From positions 2,107,628 to 2,171,627 of the forward strand of contig NZ_LT608315.1 in the NCBI RefSeq assembly GCF_900095825.1: a stretch of 64,000 nucleotides of DNA, given 5' to 3'. Shown piece after piece: positions 50,525-59,482 of the stretch; positions within the stretch are counted from its first letter, which is position 1, and every line of letters starts with the position of its first letter. Source of the stretch: Acidaminococcus massiliensis. Its GTDB lineage: Bacteria; Bacillota; Negativicutes; Acidaminococcales; Acidaminococcaceae. The notes under the pieces are model-generated. The model saw only the letters and a program-made list of their open reading frames with translations. It was not told the origin of the DNA and did no database searches. Both the position numbers and the translations under genes were made by a program.

Positions 50525-51547
50525 TTAGAATTGACGGATGAACCGCAGATCATTTTCAAAGAACAGACGGAGATCGTCGATGCCATAGCGCAGCATAGCG
50601 ATCCGTTCCACGCCCATCCCGAAGGCAAAGCCCTTCATCTTATCCGGATCATAGCCGCTCATCCGCAGCACGTTGGGATGCACCATCCCAGCTCCCAGGA
50701 TTTCCAGCCAGCCGGAATTCTTACACACCCGGCAGCCCTTGCCTCCGCACATGACACAGCTGATGTCCACTTCACAGGAAGGTTCCGTAAAGGGGAAGAA
50801 ACTGGGCCGCAGCCGGATTTTTACGCTGTCCCCGAACATTTCCTTGCAGAACAGTTCCAGGGTCCCTTTCAAGTCCGCCAGGGAAATATCCTTATCCACC
50901 ACCAGTCCTTCCACCTGATGGAACATGGGAGAATGGGTGGCATCGTAGTCATTCCGGTACACGGTGCCCGGGCAGATCATCCGGATGGGGGTATTGGGTT
51001 CCCGGCTCTGCATAGTGCGGGCCTGTACCCCGGAAGTCTGGGTCCGGAGCAGCAGATCATCGGTGATGTAGAAGGTGTCCTGCATATCCCGGGCCGGATG
51101 GTCCTTGGGCAGGTTCAGGGCCTCAAAGTTGAAGTAGTCCGTTTCGATTTCTGGGCCTTCTTCCACTTCGAACCCCATCCGCATGAAGACTTTCTTGATG
51201 TCCCGCAGGGTCTGGGTCACCGGATGGAGATGGCCCAGGGCCGGTTTCCGCCCCGGCAGGGTGAAATCCAAGGTCTCGCTGGCCAGTTTTTCTTCCAGTT
51301 GATGGGCTTCCAGCAGCTTCATCTGGTCATTGATCCGCTGTTCCATCTTAGCCCGGACTTCGTTGACCATCTTGCCGATCTTCGGCCGTTCTTCTGCCGC
51401 CACGTCCCCCAGGCTCCGGAGGATGGAGGTCAGGGCCCCCTTCTTCCCCAGGTACTGGACCCGGATGTTCTTCAGATCTTCCACACTTTTGACTTCGCTG
51501 AGATCCTTCTGGATCTTCTCCCGCAGTTCCTGCAGTTTGTCACTCAT
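50525..51547 (-). CDS. pheS: Phenylalanyl-tRNA synthetase alpha subunit
   Basis: 340 residues: N-terminal coiled coil (about 1-90), class II motifs [25 protein letters not shown], motif 2 [38 protein letters not shown]-like segment and motif 3 [31 protein letters not shown] cysteine insertion near 270 is as in many Firmicutes. The start at ATG 51547 has GGAGG 7 bases upstream; the 12-residue upstream extension overlaps the T-box terminator. Confidence 0.98.
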   Translation of the reverse strand: MSDKLQELREKIQKDLSEVKSVEDLKNIRVQYLGKKGALTSILRSLGDVAAEERPKIGKMVNEVRAKMEQRINDQMKLLEAHQLEEKLASETLDFTLPGRKPALGHLHPVTQTLRDIKKVFMRMGFEVEEGPEIETDYFNFEALNLPKDHPARDMQDTFYITDDLLLRTQTSGVQARTMQSREPNTPIRMICPGTVYRNDYDATHSPMFHQVEGLVVDKDISLADLKGTLELFCKEMFGDSVKIRLRPSFFPFTEPSCEVDISCVMCGGKGCRVCKNSGWLEILGAGMVHPNVLRMSGYDPDKMKGFAFGMGVERIAMLRYGIDDLRLFFENDLRFIRQF

Positions 51548-51560
51548 GTTCACGCCTCCT

Positions 51561-51786
51561 AAAAAATAGAACCTCCGCCCCACAAGGGGCGAAGGTTCGC
51601 GGTACCACCCTATTTTTCACTCATTCAGCCGATAACGCAGCCAGCGCCGGGCCTACTCCGTTCAGTCCGGTTGCTCCCAGGTGAACTTCCTCATCTCTTT
51701 CCGTGCGGGGCTCCCACCTGCTCCCCACTCTCTGTGACCTCCGGAAATGCGTACTCTCCTGTTCATGGCAAGGTATGGAATTGAAT
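51561..51786 (-). promoter_or_regulatory. T-box riboswitch (Phe) controlling pheST
   Basis: The T-box sequence AGGGTGGTACCGCG lies at 51598-51611. It is followed by a terminator stem GAACCTTCGCCCC/GGGGCGGAGGTTC (51569-51598) and six T. Upstream Stem I elements are visible (AGAGAGTGGGGAGC, later GTTCACCTGGGAG), with TTC as the likely Phe specifier before ACC. Uncharged tRNA-Phe should stabilise the antiterminator. A TGTGCTATAAT promoter (-10 at 51793-51798) starts the leader. Confidence 0.92.
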
Positions 51787-51850
51787 GAAAATATTATAGC
51801 ACAGTTGGAAAAAGGGGGCAAGAGGGCAGCTGCCGGCGGACTACAGTGCC

Positions 51851-54082
51851 TTATAAAGCTGCAGCCTGTTCCAGCTGTTCACTTAAGCGTCCCTGCTCCT
51901 TCAGTCTTTGAATATGGGCCCGGGTCAATTTTTTGCAGCTCTTTCCTGGCAGGGTCAGGCCGAACTGAAGCAGCTTCTCCTCGTCGATATCCACCTGGCT
52001 TTCGTCAATCACCTGGAGGATTGTCTGATAGGCCTCCATTTCCAAATTGAGAAAAATCTGGCCGTCCAGACAGTTCTCCTTCCCTCCGGTGACTTTTTCC
52101 ACAAAGAAATCTGCCATTTCCTGGATATCTGATGGCTTATCCAACAGATGCAGCAGGTGGAAATTTGCCTCCCAGTCTCTGCGGAAAGCAATCTTGGCTC
52201 CCTGGGCAGCGTCCAATCCTTCCATGGCAGCCAGGAAAACCAAATTCCCCTGTTCCTGCTGCTTTTGGAGATACTCCAGGCAAACAGGAGTTTGGAGAAT
52301 TTGCTCCGCCTGCTGCACAATTTTCTTTCTGTGGGTCCGTTCTGCATACTGCTGGACGTAGAAAGCCATCTGATACAAGGTGCCGTCGGGTTCCGCTTTG
52401 CCGATTTTCTCCAGGAAGCTGCGGAGCAGTTCCTTTTTCCCATGATAGGCTTCGATATCCGGAGCAGGACCACCTTTGATCATGGAACAAAGGATCTTTC
52501 CGGCATCCAGAAGATCTGCGCTGTCCGGCTGGCAGTTCCTGACCACCTCTGTCAGATCGATTTTCTGAGCGGCTTCCAGCGAGGAATATTCCGGCAGGAT
52601 GATGTTGTCGATGCCTTCATGGAGGAGCCAGGCTTTGACTTCTTCATTGCATGGCTGCAGCTGATGGACCGCAAAGATCCGTCCCCAGCCATGGACTTTC
52701 TGCGCCAACTGAAAGATTTCAGCATCCCGGTTTTCCCAATTTTCCATATTCCGCAGCACATGGAAAGTGAATTCATCTGCCTGGCCCAGTTCACGGAGCA
52801 TCTCTTTGTCCTTTTCTTCCCAGGGATGCCGGCTCTGTGCTGTCAAAAACAGAGCTGCTTTGACACATTCGATTTCTCCGGAACGTTCCATGAGATTCCA
52901 GGCAAAATCCAACAGCTTGTACACATCCAAAGATTCTTGGTGCCTGTAGAGCCAGGAACCGAGTGCATCCATATAAGGGAGCAGGATCTCATCCGAATCG
53001 GCAAAGAATGCTTTCAGGCAGTTTTCCGCAGCCACGCCATCTCCTTGGCTGGCCAGCCGGAAGGCTTTCTTCAGAGGCCGTGGCACCGGCCTGGGAACAT
53101 AAGCATGATGATACCCGACCCCATCCGGGAACCCATCGATGAAAGAAGATTTCTGGGATTCCTTGGGAGGGCGCAAGGTAAAATCAGGAGACAGGCTTCC
53201 CTTTTCCTCCAGTTCGTGATGGATTTTCTGATACAGGGACTGTTCCCCGGAAGAGGCAATGCCCATGGCCCGCCGTCCCAAAGGGCCCCGGTAAAAAGAG
53301 AGGAGCGGTCCATCTGCTTTGGCCTCAGTCCTTTTCAGGATAAATGCCTCCTTCCAAATCCCTGTATACCGCCCAGCAAGCTGATTATGGACCGCCTTCA
53401 GCAGTTCCCCTTCGGTAAAAGCCATTTTGTTCTCTGCCTGGATCCGGGCCTTTATGATAAAACGGGAATAGGCGCTTCCCGGGATTTCTTCTTTCTTGAT
53501 CAGCTTTTCATTCTCTCGCAGATATGGCTCCTCTTTTTCACAAAACAGCAAGTCCAGATAGCATACAGGGTACGCTACAGCCGTGAAATCCGGATGCCAA
53601 TTTCCTGCATTCCCGGGGCTAAAGGCGTTGACAGCTTCTACAAAAGTATGGGTATCTTGGTAGGGCTGGGAAGGAAAATTCCAGTGCAGCTGCCCTTTGC
53701 CCATAAGAGGGCCTGAACCAAAGACATTGACGAACAGCCATCCACTAAAATTAGGAACCCTATGGGCTGTAAAATACTCCTCAAAGATTTTTTCCAACTG
53801 AGACTGGGGAGCCGGATAATTCCGCATGATCATATTTTCTCCATCTTTCAGCCTGAATCCGAATTCGATTCCATAAAGCATACCATCAGCAGGATCAAAT
53901 TCATAAGATGCCTGCAAAAAAGCAGTTTCTCCAATCATACGGGAAGGCTGCAGAACCAGGAATTTGATTTCCTGCCTTTCCAGCCGTTCCAGCTGTTCCC
54001 TCAGCCGTTTTTCCGTTACCTTGCCATAGGTTTCCAGATCCGTTATCAGTTCCCAGCCAAGTGCCTTCTTTTTCACTGCCAT
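51851..54082 (-). CDS. Large uncharacterised protein (743 aa)
   Basis: I cannot assign a function. The N-terminal half (about 1-350) is a mixed alpha/beta region with FLVLQPSRMIGETAFLQA and FVEAVNAFSPGNAGNWHPD. The C-terminal half (about 370-743) is strongly helical. It includes LGQADEFTFHVLRNMENWEN and QKVHGWGRIFAVHQLQPCNEEVKAWLLHEG, a pattern I associate with a family often labelled 'limonene hydroxylase', a label that should not be trusted. There is no signal peptide or membrane helix. AGGGGAGGAG precedes ATG 54082; the 11-residue extension has no ribosome site. It stands alone between the pheS leader and guaB, and its somewhat lower GC hints at a different history. Confidence 0.8.
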   Translation of the reverse strand: MAVKKKALGWELITDLETYGKVTEKRLREQLERLERQEIKFLVLQPSRMIGETAFLQASYEFDPADGMLYGIEFGFRLKDGENMIMRNYPAPQSQLEKIFEEYFTAHRVPNFSGWLFVNVFGSGPLMGKGQLHWNFPSQPYQDTHTFVEAVNAFSPGNAGNWHPDFTAVAYPVCYLDLLFCEKEEPYLRENEKLIKKEEIPGSAYSRFIIKARIQAENKMAFTEGELLKAVHNQLAGRYTGIWKEAFILKRTEAKADGPLLSFYRGPLGRRAMGIASSGEQSLYQKIHHELEEKGSLSPDFTLRPPKESQKSSFIDGFPDGVGYHHAYVPRPVPRPLKKAFRLASQGDGVAAENCLKAFFADSDEILLPYMDALGSWLYRHQESLDVYKLLDFAWNLMERSGEIECVKAALFLTAQSRHPWEEKDKEMLRELGQADEFTFHVLRNMENWENRDAEIFQLAQKVHGWGRIFAVHQLQPCNEEVKAWLLHEGIDNIILPEYSSLEAAQKIDLTEVVRNCQPDSADLLDAGKILCSMIKGGPAPDIEAYHGKKELLRSFLEKIGKAEPDGTLYQMAFYVQQYAERTHRKKIVQQAEQILQTPVCLEYLQKQQEQGNLVFLAAMEGLDAAQGAKIAFRRDWEANFHLLHLLDKPSDIQEMADFFVEKVTGGKENCLDGQIFLNLEMEAYQTILQVIDESQVDIDEEKLLQFGLTLPGKSCKKLTRAHIQRLKEQGRLSEQLEQAAAL

Positions 54083-54187
54083 GGTATCTCCTCCCCTTTT
54101 TCTACAGTATACCATATCATCTGTGGCATTTTCTGGACTGGGAAATACAACAGGAATGTTGAGTGGTTTGATTCTCCCTAAAGACGC

Positions 54188-54227
54188 AAAAAAGAAGGAC
54201 CGTGATGATCCACAGTCCTTCTTTTTT
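54188..54227. terminator. Intrinsic terminator of guaB
   Basis: AAAAAAGAAGGAC (54188-54200) pairs with GTCCTTCTTTTTT around TGTG-type inner bases and a GATGATC loop, starting 10 bases after the guaB stop. A and T tracts flank both arms. Confidence 0.85.
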
Positions 54228-54236
54228 GTTTCTGGA

Positions 54237-55748
54237 TTATTTCGGATAGTTGCTGCTGGAATTTTCCTTCAGCAGTACGTCGTGGGCCCCGCCTTCTACC
54301 AGGCTGGTAGCGGATACCAAGGTCAGTTTGGCCTTTTTCTGCAGTTCGGGGATGGTGAGGGCCCCGCAGTTGCACATGGTGGACCGCATCTTAGAGATGG
54401 TCAGGTTCACATTGTCCTTCAGGCCGCCGGCGTAGGGTACGTAGGAATCCACCCCTTCTTCGAAGGAGAGTTTCTTGTCGCCGCCCAGGTCATACCGCTG
54501 CCAGTTCCGGGCACGGGCAGAACCTTCGCCCCAATATTCCTTCATGTAGGTGCCGTTGATGTTCACCTTGTTGGTGGGGGATTCATCGAACCGGGCAAAA
54601 TACCGGCCCAGCATCAGGAAATCAGCCCCCATGGCCAGCGCCAGGGTCATATGGTAATCATACACGATGCCGCCATCGGAGCAGATGGGCACGTAGATGC
54701 CGGTTTCCTTGTAGTATTCGTCCCGGGCCTTGGCCACTTCGATTACAGCCGTAGCCTGGCCCCGGCCGATACCCTTCTGTTCCCGGGTGATGCAGATGGA
54801 GCCGCCGCCGATCCCGATCTTCACGAAGTCGGCACCACATTCTGCCAGGAAACGGAAGCCTTCGGCGTCAACCACGTTGCCGGCCCCTACCTTGACGGAA
54901 TCACCGTATTTGTCCCGGATCCATTTCAGGGTCCGTTTCTGCCATTCGCTGTAGCCTTCGGAAGAGTCGATGCACAGTACATCTGCACCGGCATCCACCA
55001 GGGCCGGTACCCGCTGTTCGTAGTCACGGGTATTGATGCCGGCGCCTACTACATGGCGCTTCTGGTTATCCAGCAGTTCCAGGGGATACTGTTTGTGAGT
55101 GGAATAATCCTTCCGGAACACCATGTACATCAAATTGCCTTCCTTGTCGATGATGGGCAGGGTGTTCAGTTTGTGTTCCCAAATGATATCGTTGGCTTGT
55201 TTCAGGGTGATGTCGCTGCTGCCGACCACCATTTCAGAAACCGGAGTCATGAAATTCCGTACCTGGTCTTCCATGTCCATCCGGCTGATCCGATAGTCAC
55301 GACTGGTGACGATCCCTTCCAAATGGCCGTTCTTGGTGCCGTCGCTGGTCACGGCCATGGTACTGTGGCCGGTCTTTTCCTTCAGGGCCAGCACATCAGC
55401 CAGGGTGCTGTCAGGGCGCAGGTTGGAATCGCTGACCACGAAACCGGCCTTGAAGCTCTTGACACGAGCTACCATGGCAGCTTCGCTTTCAATGGTCTGG
55501 GACCCGTAGATGAAGGAGATGCCCCCTTCCCGGGACAGGGCAATGGCCATATTGTCATCAGATACAGACTGCATGATGGCAGAAACCAGGGGAATATTCA
55601 AGCTCATCGCCGGTTCTTCACCTTTTTTGAATTTCACCAGCGGAGTCTTCAGACTCACGTTTGCCGGAATGCATTCACTGGATGAATATCCAGGAACTAA
55701 AAGATACTCACTGAAAGTATGGGCAGGTTCATCATAGATAAAAGCCAT
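54237..55748 (-). CDS. guaB: IMP dehydrogenase
   Basis: 503 residues oxidising IMP to XMP with NAD. The TIM barrel is interrupted by a CBS pair (about 95-215, [22 protein letters not shown]). Substrate and cofactor loops are present: [45 protein letters not shown] with the catalytic cysteine, and the mobile flap near [13 protein letters not shown]. The active-site loop reads SICITRE where the E. coli enzyme has SICTTR, a variant I associate with about 500-residue IMPDH forms. ATG 55748 follows AAAGGGGG. A TTGCAT-17-TAAAAT promoter lies upstream. Confidence 0.9.
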   Translation of the reverse strand: MAFIYDEPAHTFSEYLLVPGYSSSECIPANVSLKTPLVKFKKGEEPAMSLNIPLVSAIMQSVSDDNMAIALSREGGISFIYGSQTIESEAAMVARVKSFKAGFVVSDSNLRPDSTLADVLALKEKTGHSTMAVTSDGTKNGHLEGIVTSRDYRISRMDMEDQVRNFMTPVSEMVVGSSDITLKQANDIIWEHKLNTLPIIDKEGNLMYMVFRKDYSTHKQYPLELLDNQKRHVVGAGINTRDYEQRVPALVDAGADVLCIDSSEGYSEWQKRTLKWIRDKYGDSVKVGAGNVVDAEGFRFLAECGADFVKIGIGGGSICITREQKGIGRGQATAVIEVAKARDEYYKETGIYVPICSDGGIVYDYHMTLALAMGADFLMLGRYFARFDESPTNKVNINGTYMKEYWGEGSARARNWQRYDLGGDKKLSFEEGVDSYVPYAGGLKDNVNLTISKMRSTMCNCGALTIPELQKKAKLTLVSATSLVEGGAHDVLLKENSSSNYPK

Positions 55749-55777
55749 TGTATATCCCCCTTTAAAATATTTTTTCC

Positions 55778-55806
55778 ATTTTAGCACCAGTCTGTCACAA
55801 ATGCAA
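55778..55806 (-). promoter_or_regulatory. guaB: Promoter of guaB
   Basis: TTGCAT (55801-55806), 17 bases, TAAAAT (55778-55783), preceded by a TGC extended -10 element (GGTGCTAAAAT). Confidence 0.7.
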
Positions 55807-55853
55807 CAGGTTTTTCTGGTTTTTTCCAAAAAACAACAGATCCACTGCAGAAA

Positions 55854-55887
55854 CAGACCGCAGCGGCTGGTATCGGGCTGCGGTCTG
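55854..55887 (-). terminator. Terminator of the pur operon
   Basis: CAGACCGCAG (55854-55863) pairs with CTGCGGTCTG (55878-55887), 11 bases after the purD stop; TTTCTG follows on the minus strand. Confidence 0.7.
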
Positions 55888-55898
55888 GTGTCTGTACA

Positions 55899-57182
55899 CT
55901 ATTTCGTTTTCAGCCGGCGCAGGGCTCTCCAAGCAATATCCTGCCGGAAATGGGCTCCTTCAAAATGGATTTTATCCACCGCGTCATAGGCTTTCTGCTG
56001 GGCAGAGGGAATATCGTCCGCCACAGCGGTGACTCCCAGCACACGGCCGCCGTTGGTGAGGATCTTCCCATCCTCTTCCCGGGTACCGGCATGGAACACC
56101 ACCACGTCTTCCATGGCGCCGGCTGCTTTCAAGCCGGTGATGGGAAGACCTTTCTTGTAAGATCCCGGATAGCCGCCGCTGGCCATGACCACGCAGACGG
56201 CCGCCTTATCGCTCCATTCCACCATTTCAGGCCGCAGGGTGCCCTTGGCGCAGGCCGTCATGATCTCGGCCAGGTCGCTTTGCAAGAGGGGCAGTACCAC
56301 CTGGGTTTCCGGATCCCCGAACCGGGCGTTGAATTCCACCACTTTCACACTGTCCCCTTTGATCATGAGGCCGGCATACAGGCAGCCGGAATAAGGCCGT
56401 CCTTCCTTGGCCAGGGCATCCACGATGGGGCGCAGCACTTCTTTCACGGTCTTTTCTTTCAGGGCAGCGGTCATTACAGGCGCTGGGCAGTAAGCGCCCA
56501 TTCCCCCCGTATTGGGGCCCTGGTCCCCATCGTTCACCCGCTTGTGGTCTTGGGCGGCCAGCATGGGGACGATGGTCTTTCCATCGGTGAAGGCCAGGAG
56601 GGAAGCTTCCTCCCCTTCCATGAACTCCTCGATGACCACCCGGTTGCCGGCGCTGCCGAACTTGTGATGCCCCATCATATCGTCCAGGGCATCCAGTGCT
56701 TCATCCTTGGTCATGGCCACCACGACCCCTTTGCCGGCAGCCAGTCCGTCTGCCTTGATCACGATGGGAGCGCCCTTTTCCTCTACAAAGGCACGGGCGT
56801 CAGCCAAATTGTCGCACACTTTGAAGAAGGCCGTGGGTACTCCGTATTTCTCCATCAGCTCCTTGGAGAAGATCTTGGAGCCTTCGATTTCCGCCGCTTT
56901 GGCACTGGGTCCGAAAATGGTCAGTCCCCGGGCTTTGAACACGTCCACGATGCCGGCCACCAGCGGAGCTTCCGGCCCCACCACCGTCAGGTCGATGGCA
57001 TGCTTTTCCGCCCAGTCCGCCAGGCCGTCCAGGTCCGCGATATCAAGGTCCACACATTCCGCCAGGCCCTTCATCCCCGGGTTCCCCGGTGCTGCATAGA
57101 TTTTCGTCACACTCTTGCTTTGGGCCAGCTTCCAGACCAGGGTATGCTCCCGGCCGCCGCCCCCGATTACCAGTACCTGCAT
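55899..57182 (-). CDS. purD: Phosphoribosylamine-glycine ligase
   Basis: 427 residues with the GARS ATP-grasp layout: MQVLVIGGGGREHTLVWKL (Rossmann start), VGPEAPLVAGIVD, EKYGVPTA, IKADGLAAGKGVVVA (ATP-grasp loop), GPNTGGMGAYCPAPV and EFNARFGDPETQ. It makes GAR from phosphoribosylamine, glycine and ATP. It is the last gene of the purEFMNHD run, 13 bases after purH, with a terminator behind it. Confidence 0.97.
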   Translation of the reverse strand: MQVLVIGGGGREHTLVWKLAQSKSVTKIYAAPGNPGMKGLAECVDLDIADLDGLADWAEKHAIDLTVVGPEAPLVAGIVDVFKARGLTIFGPSAKAAEIEGSKIFSKELMEKYGVPTAFFKVCDNLADARAFVEEKGAPIVIKADGLAAGKGVVVAMTKDEALDALDDMMGHHKFGSAGNRVVIEEFMEGEEASLLAFTDGKTIVPMLAAQDHKRVNDGDQGPNTGGMGAYCPAPVMTAALKEKTVKEVLRPIVDALAKEGRPYSGCLYAGLMIKGDSVKVVEFNARFGDPETQVVLPLLQSDLAEIMTACAKGTLRPEMVEWSDKAAVCVVMASGGYPGSYKKGLPITGLKAAGAMEDVVVFHAGTREEDGKILTNGGRVLGVTAVADDIPSAQQKAYDAVDKIHFEGAHFRQDIAWRALRRLKTK

Positions 57183-57195
57183 GCTATGGCCTCCC

Positions 57196-57798
57196 TTATT
57201 CTGCGCTTTCCAGCTGTTTCTTCAGATAGGCTGCGATGGCCGTGTCGTATTCCGCCGTATGGGCAAAGGCTTCCTGGGCCAGCAGTTTCCGGGTATGGAG
57301 ATCGATGTCCCCTTTTTCTTTCAGCATGTGGATCAAGTCTTCATACCGGTCCGGATTGGTGATGATCACCACATCATGGAAGTTCTTGGCGGAAGCCCGG
57401 ACCATGGCCGGACCGCCGATGTCGATGTTCTCGATGGCTTCGGCTTCCGTCACATCCGGTTTGGCAATGGTTTCCTGGAACGGGTACAAGTTCACCACCA
57501 CCAAGTCGATGGGCTGGATCCCGTTTTTCTTCATGTCTTCCATGTGTTTGGGGTTGCTACGCACCGCCAGGATGCCCCCGTGGATCTTGGGATTCAGGGT
57601 CTTCACCCGGCCGTCCATCATTTCCGGAGTCCCGGTCACGTCACTCACATAAGTCACCGGCACGCCGGCTTCCTTCAGTACTTTCATGGTGCCGCCGGTG
57701 GAAATAATCTCTACTCCATTGTTGCTGAGGAAATAGCCCAGCTTCACAATGCCCGATTTATTGGAAACACTCAGTAATGCTCTGCGAATTTTTAACAT
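57196..57798 (-). CDS. purH: Stand-alone IMP cyclohydrolase (PurH N-terminal domain only)
   Basis: 200 residues corresponding only to the MGS-like IMP cyclohydrolase domain: RRALLSVSNKSGIVKLGYFL, ISTGGTMKVLKEAGV, VTGTPEMMDGRVKTLNPKIHGG, DLVVVNLYPF and IENIDIGGPAMVRASAKN. Ordinary PurH proteins have about 510 residues, with an AICAR transformylase domain following. Here the frame ends cleanly at residue 200, a normal stop 13 bases before purD, and no remnant of the second domain is seen. AICAR formylation must be encoded elsewhere (separate AICARFT or PurP-type enzyme). AGGAG precedes the start. Confidence 0.92.
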   Translation of the reverse strand: MLKIRRALLSVSNKSGIVKLGYFLSNNGVEIISTGGTMKVLKEAGVPVTYVSDVTGTPEMMDGRVKTLNPKIHGGILAVRSNPKHMEDMKKNGIQPIDLVVVNLYPFQETIAKPDVTEAEAIENIDIGGPAMVRASAKNFHDVVIITNPDRYEDLIHMLKEKGDIDLHTRKLLAQEAFAHTAEYDTAIAAYLKKQLESAE

Positions 57799-57810
57799 GG
57801 ATCATTCTCC

Positions 57811-58422
57811 TTATTTCCGGATTTTCACTTTCCGGCCGTTTACGGTCAGCCGGTCTTCCGCCCACAGCTTCACCACTTCCGGCAGGATGGTATGTTCCTG
57901 GACCAGGATCCGGGCGGCCAGGGTATCATGGGTATCTTCATCCAGCACTGGCACAGCAGCCTGCATGATGATGGGGCCGGTATCCATCCCCGCATCCACA
58001 AAGTGGACGGTGCAGCCGGCAATCTTCACCCCGTAGTTCAAGGCCTGTCCCTGGGCGTCCAGCCCAGTAAAGGCAGGCAGCAAGGCCGGATGGATGTTGA
58101 TGATCTTATGGTACCAGGAATTCACGAAATCTCCGCTGAGGATCCGCATGAACCCAGCCAGCACCACCAGTTCCACCTCCGCTTCCCGGAGTGTCTTGTC
58201 GATGGCTGCTTCAAAGGAAGCTTTGTCCACAAAGTCCTGGCGGGCAATGGCGTAATGGGGGATTCCCATCTTCTCCGCCCGCTGGAGGGCATAGGCTTCC
58301 GGACTGTCGCTGATCACCACGGCGATCTCGATGGGGAGATTTTCCTTCTGGATCTTGTCGGCCACGGCCTGGAAATTGCTTCCCCGGCCGCTGACCAGTA
58401 CTCCGATTTTCCGTTTAGTCAC
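57811..58422 (-). CDS. purN: GAR formyltransferase PurN
   Basis: 203 residues: IGVLVSGRGSNFQAV near the start, LAGFMRILSGDFV, the catalytic NIHPALLPAFTGLDAQGQAL with N, H, and the later D in HFVDAGMDTGPII. It transfers formyl from 10-formyl-THF to GAR. The start is GTG inside the purM 3' end (8-base overlap), so the two are translationally coupled. Confidence 0.95.
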   Translation of the reverse strand: MTKRKIGVLVSGRGSNFQAVADKIQKENLPIEIAVVISDSPEAYALQRAEKMGIPHYAIARQDFVDKASFEAAIDKTLREAEVELVVLAGFMRILSGDFVNSWYHKIINIHPALLPAFTGLDAQGQALNYGVKIAGCTVHFVDAGMDTGPIIMQAAVPVLDEDTHDTLAARILVQEHTILPEVVKLWAEDRLTVNGRKVKIRK

Positions 58423-59470
58423 CGAAGACCCCGCCTTTCATGACGGTCTTCTTCGTCCCAGGCACCACATGGCCTAGTTCGTAGAAAGTTTCCCCGTTTT
58501 CTTTCAGATGGGCCCGGACAGCATCGGCTTCGGCGGGATCCACCACCAGCACCATGCCCACACCCATGTTGAAGGTCCGGTACATCTCTTTCACCGGCAC
58601 ATTGCCCCATTCCTGGAGTTTCTGGAATACGGCAGGCACTTCCCAGGCATCTGCATGGACTTCTGCATCACAGTCTTTCGGCAGGATCCGGGGAATGTTG
58701 TCGTAGAAACCACCCCCGGTGATGTGGACCATCCCGTGGAGGTCGAATTTTTTAATCATGGGCAGGATGGTCTTGGGATACAGCCGGGTGGGGGTCAGCA
58801 GTTCTTCTCCCAGGGTCTTGCCGAATTCCGGGATATACGTGTCCACCGTGAAGCCCTGGGCTTCAAAGCAGATCTTCCGGACCAGGGAGAACCCGTTGGA
58901 ATGGACCCCAGTGGAAGGCAGACCCAGGAGCACGTCCCCCGCTTTCACCTTATCTCCGGTGATCATTTTGCTCCGTTCCACCACACCGACGCTGAAACCG
59001 GCGATATCGTATTCATCCTTGGCATAGAAGCCGGCCATTTCAGCGGTTTCCCCGCCGATCAGGGCACAGCCGCTTTCTTTGCAGGCATTGGCCACCCCTT
59101 TGACGATGTCGGCGATCTTTTGGGAATCCACTTTGGCAGTAGCGATATAATCCAGGAAGAACAAAGGTTCTGCCCCCTGGACCAGGATATCATTGACACA
59201 CATGGCCACGGCGTCCTGGCCGATGGTATCGTGCCGGTCCATCAGGAAGGCGATTTTCAGCTTGGTGCCCACACCATCGGTGCCGGATACCAGCACCGGA
59301 TCCTGGTATTTATTCCCCAGGGCAAAGAGACCGCCGAAGCCCCCCAGATCCCCAATGACTTCCGGACGGTAGGTGGCCCGGACGCTGTCCTTCATCAGTT
59401 CCACGGCTTTATTTCCTGCGTCGATGTCCACCCCTGCATCTGCGTATGTAATGACCTTTTTCTCGCTCAC
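58415..59470 (-). CDS. purM: AIR synthetase PurM
   Basis: 351 residues: TYADAGVDIDAGNKAVELMK, GFGGLFAL, VSGTDGVGTKLKIA, DILVQGAEPLFFLDYIA, IGGETAEMAGFY and THITGGGF-like GMVHITGGGFYDN. It closes FGAM to AIR with ATP. The start is GTG with AAGGAGG 7 bases upstream. It lies 12 bases after purF. Confidence 0.96.
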   Translation of the reverse strand: MSEKKVITYADAGVDIDAGNKAVELMKDSVRATYRPEVIGDLGGFGGLFALGNKYQDPVLVSGTDGVGTKLKIAFLMDRHDTIGQDAVAMCVNDILVQGAEPLFFLDYIATAKVDSQKIADIVKGVANACKESGCALIGGETAEMAGFYAKDEYDIAGFSVGVVERSKMITGDKVKAGDVLLGLPSTGVHSNGFSLVRKICFEAQGFTVDTYIPEFGKTLGEELLTPTRLYPKTILPMIKKFDLHGMVHITGGGFYDNIPRILPKDCDAEVHADAWEVPAVFQKLQEWGNVPVKEMYRTFNMGVGMVLVVDPAEADAVRAHLKENGETFYELGHVVPGTKKTVMKGGVFGD

Positions 59471-59482
59471 GCTGTTTCCTCC

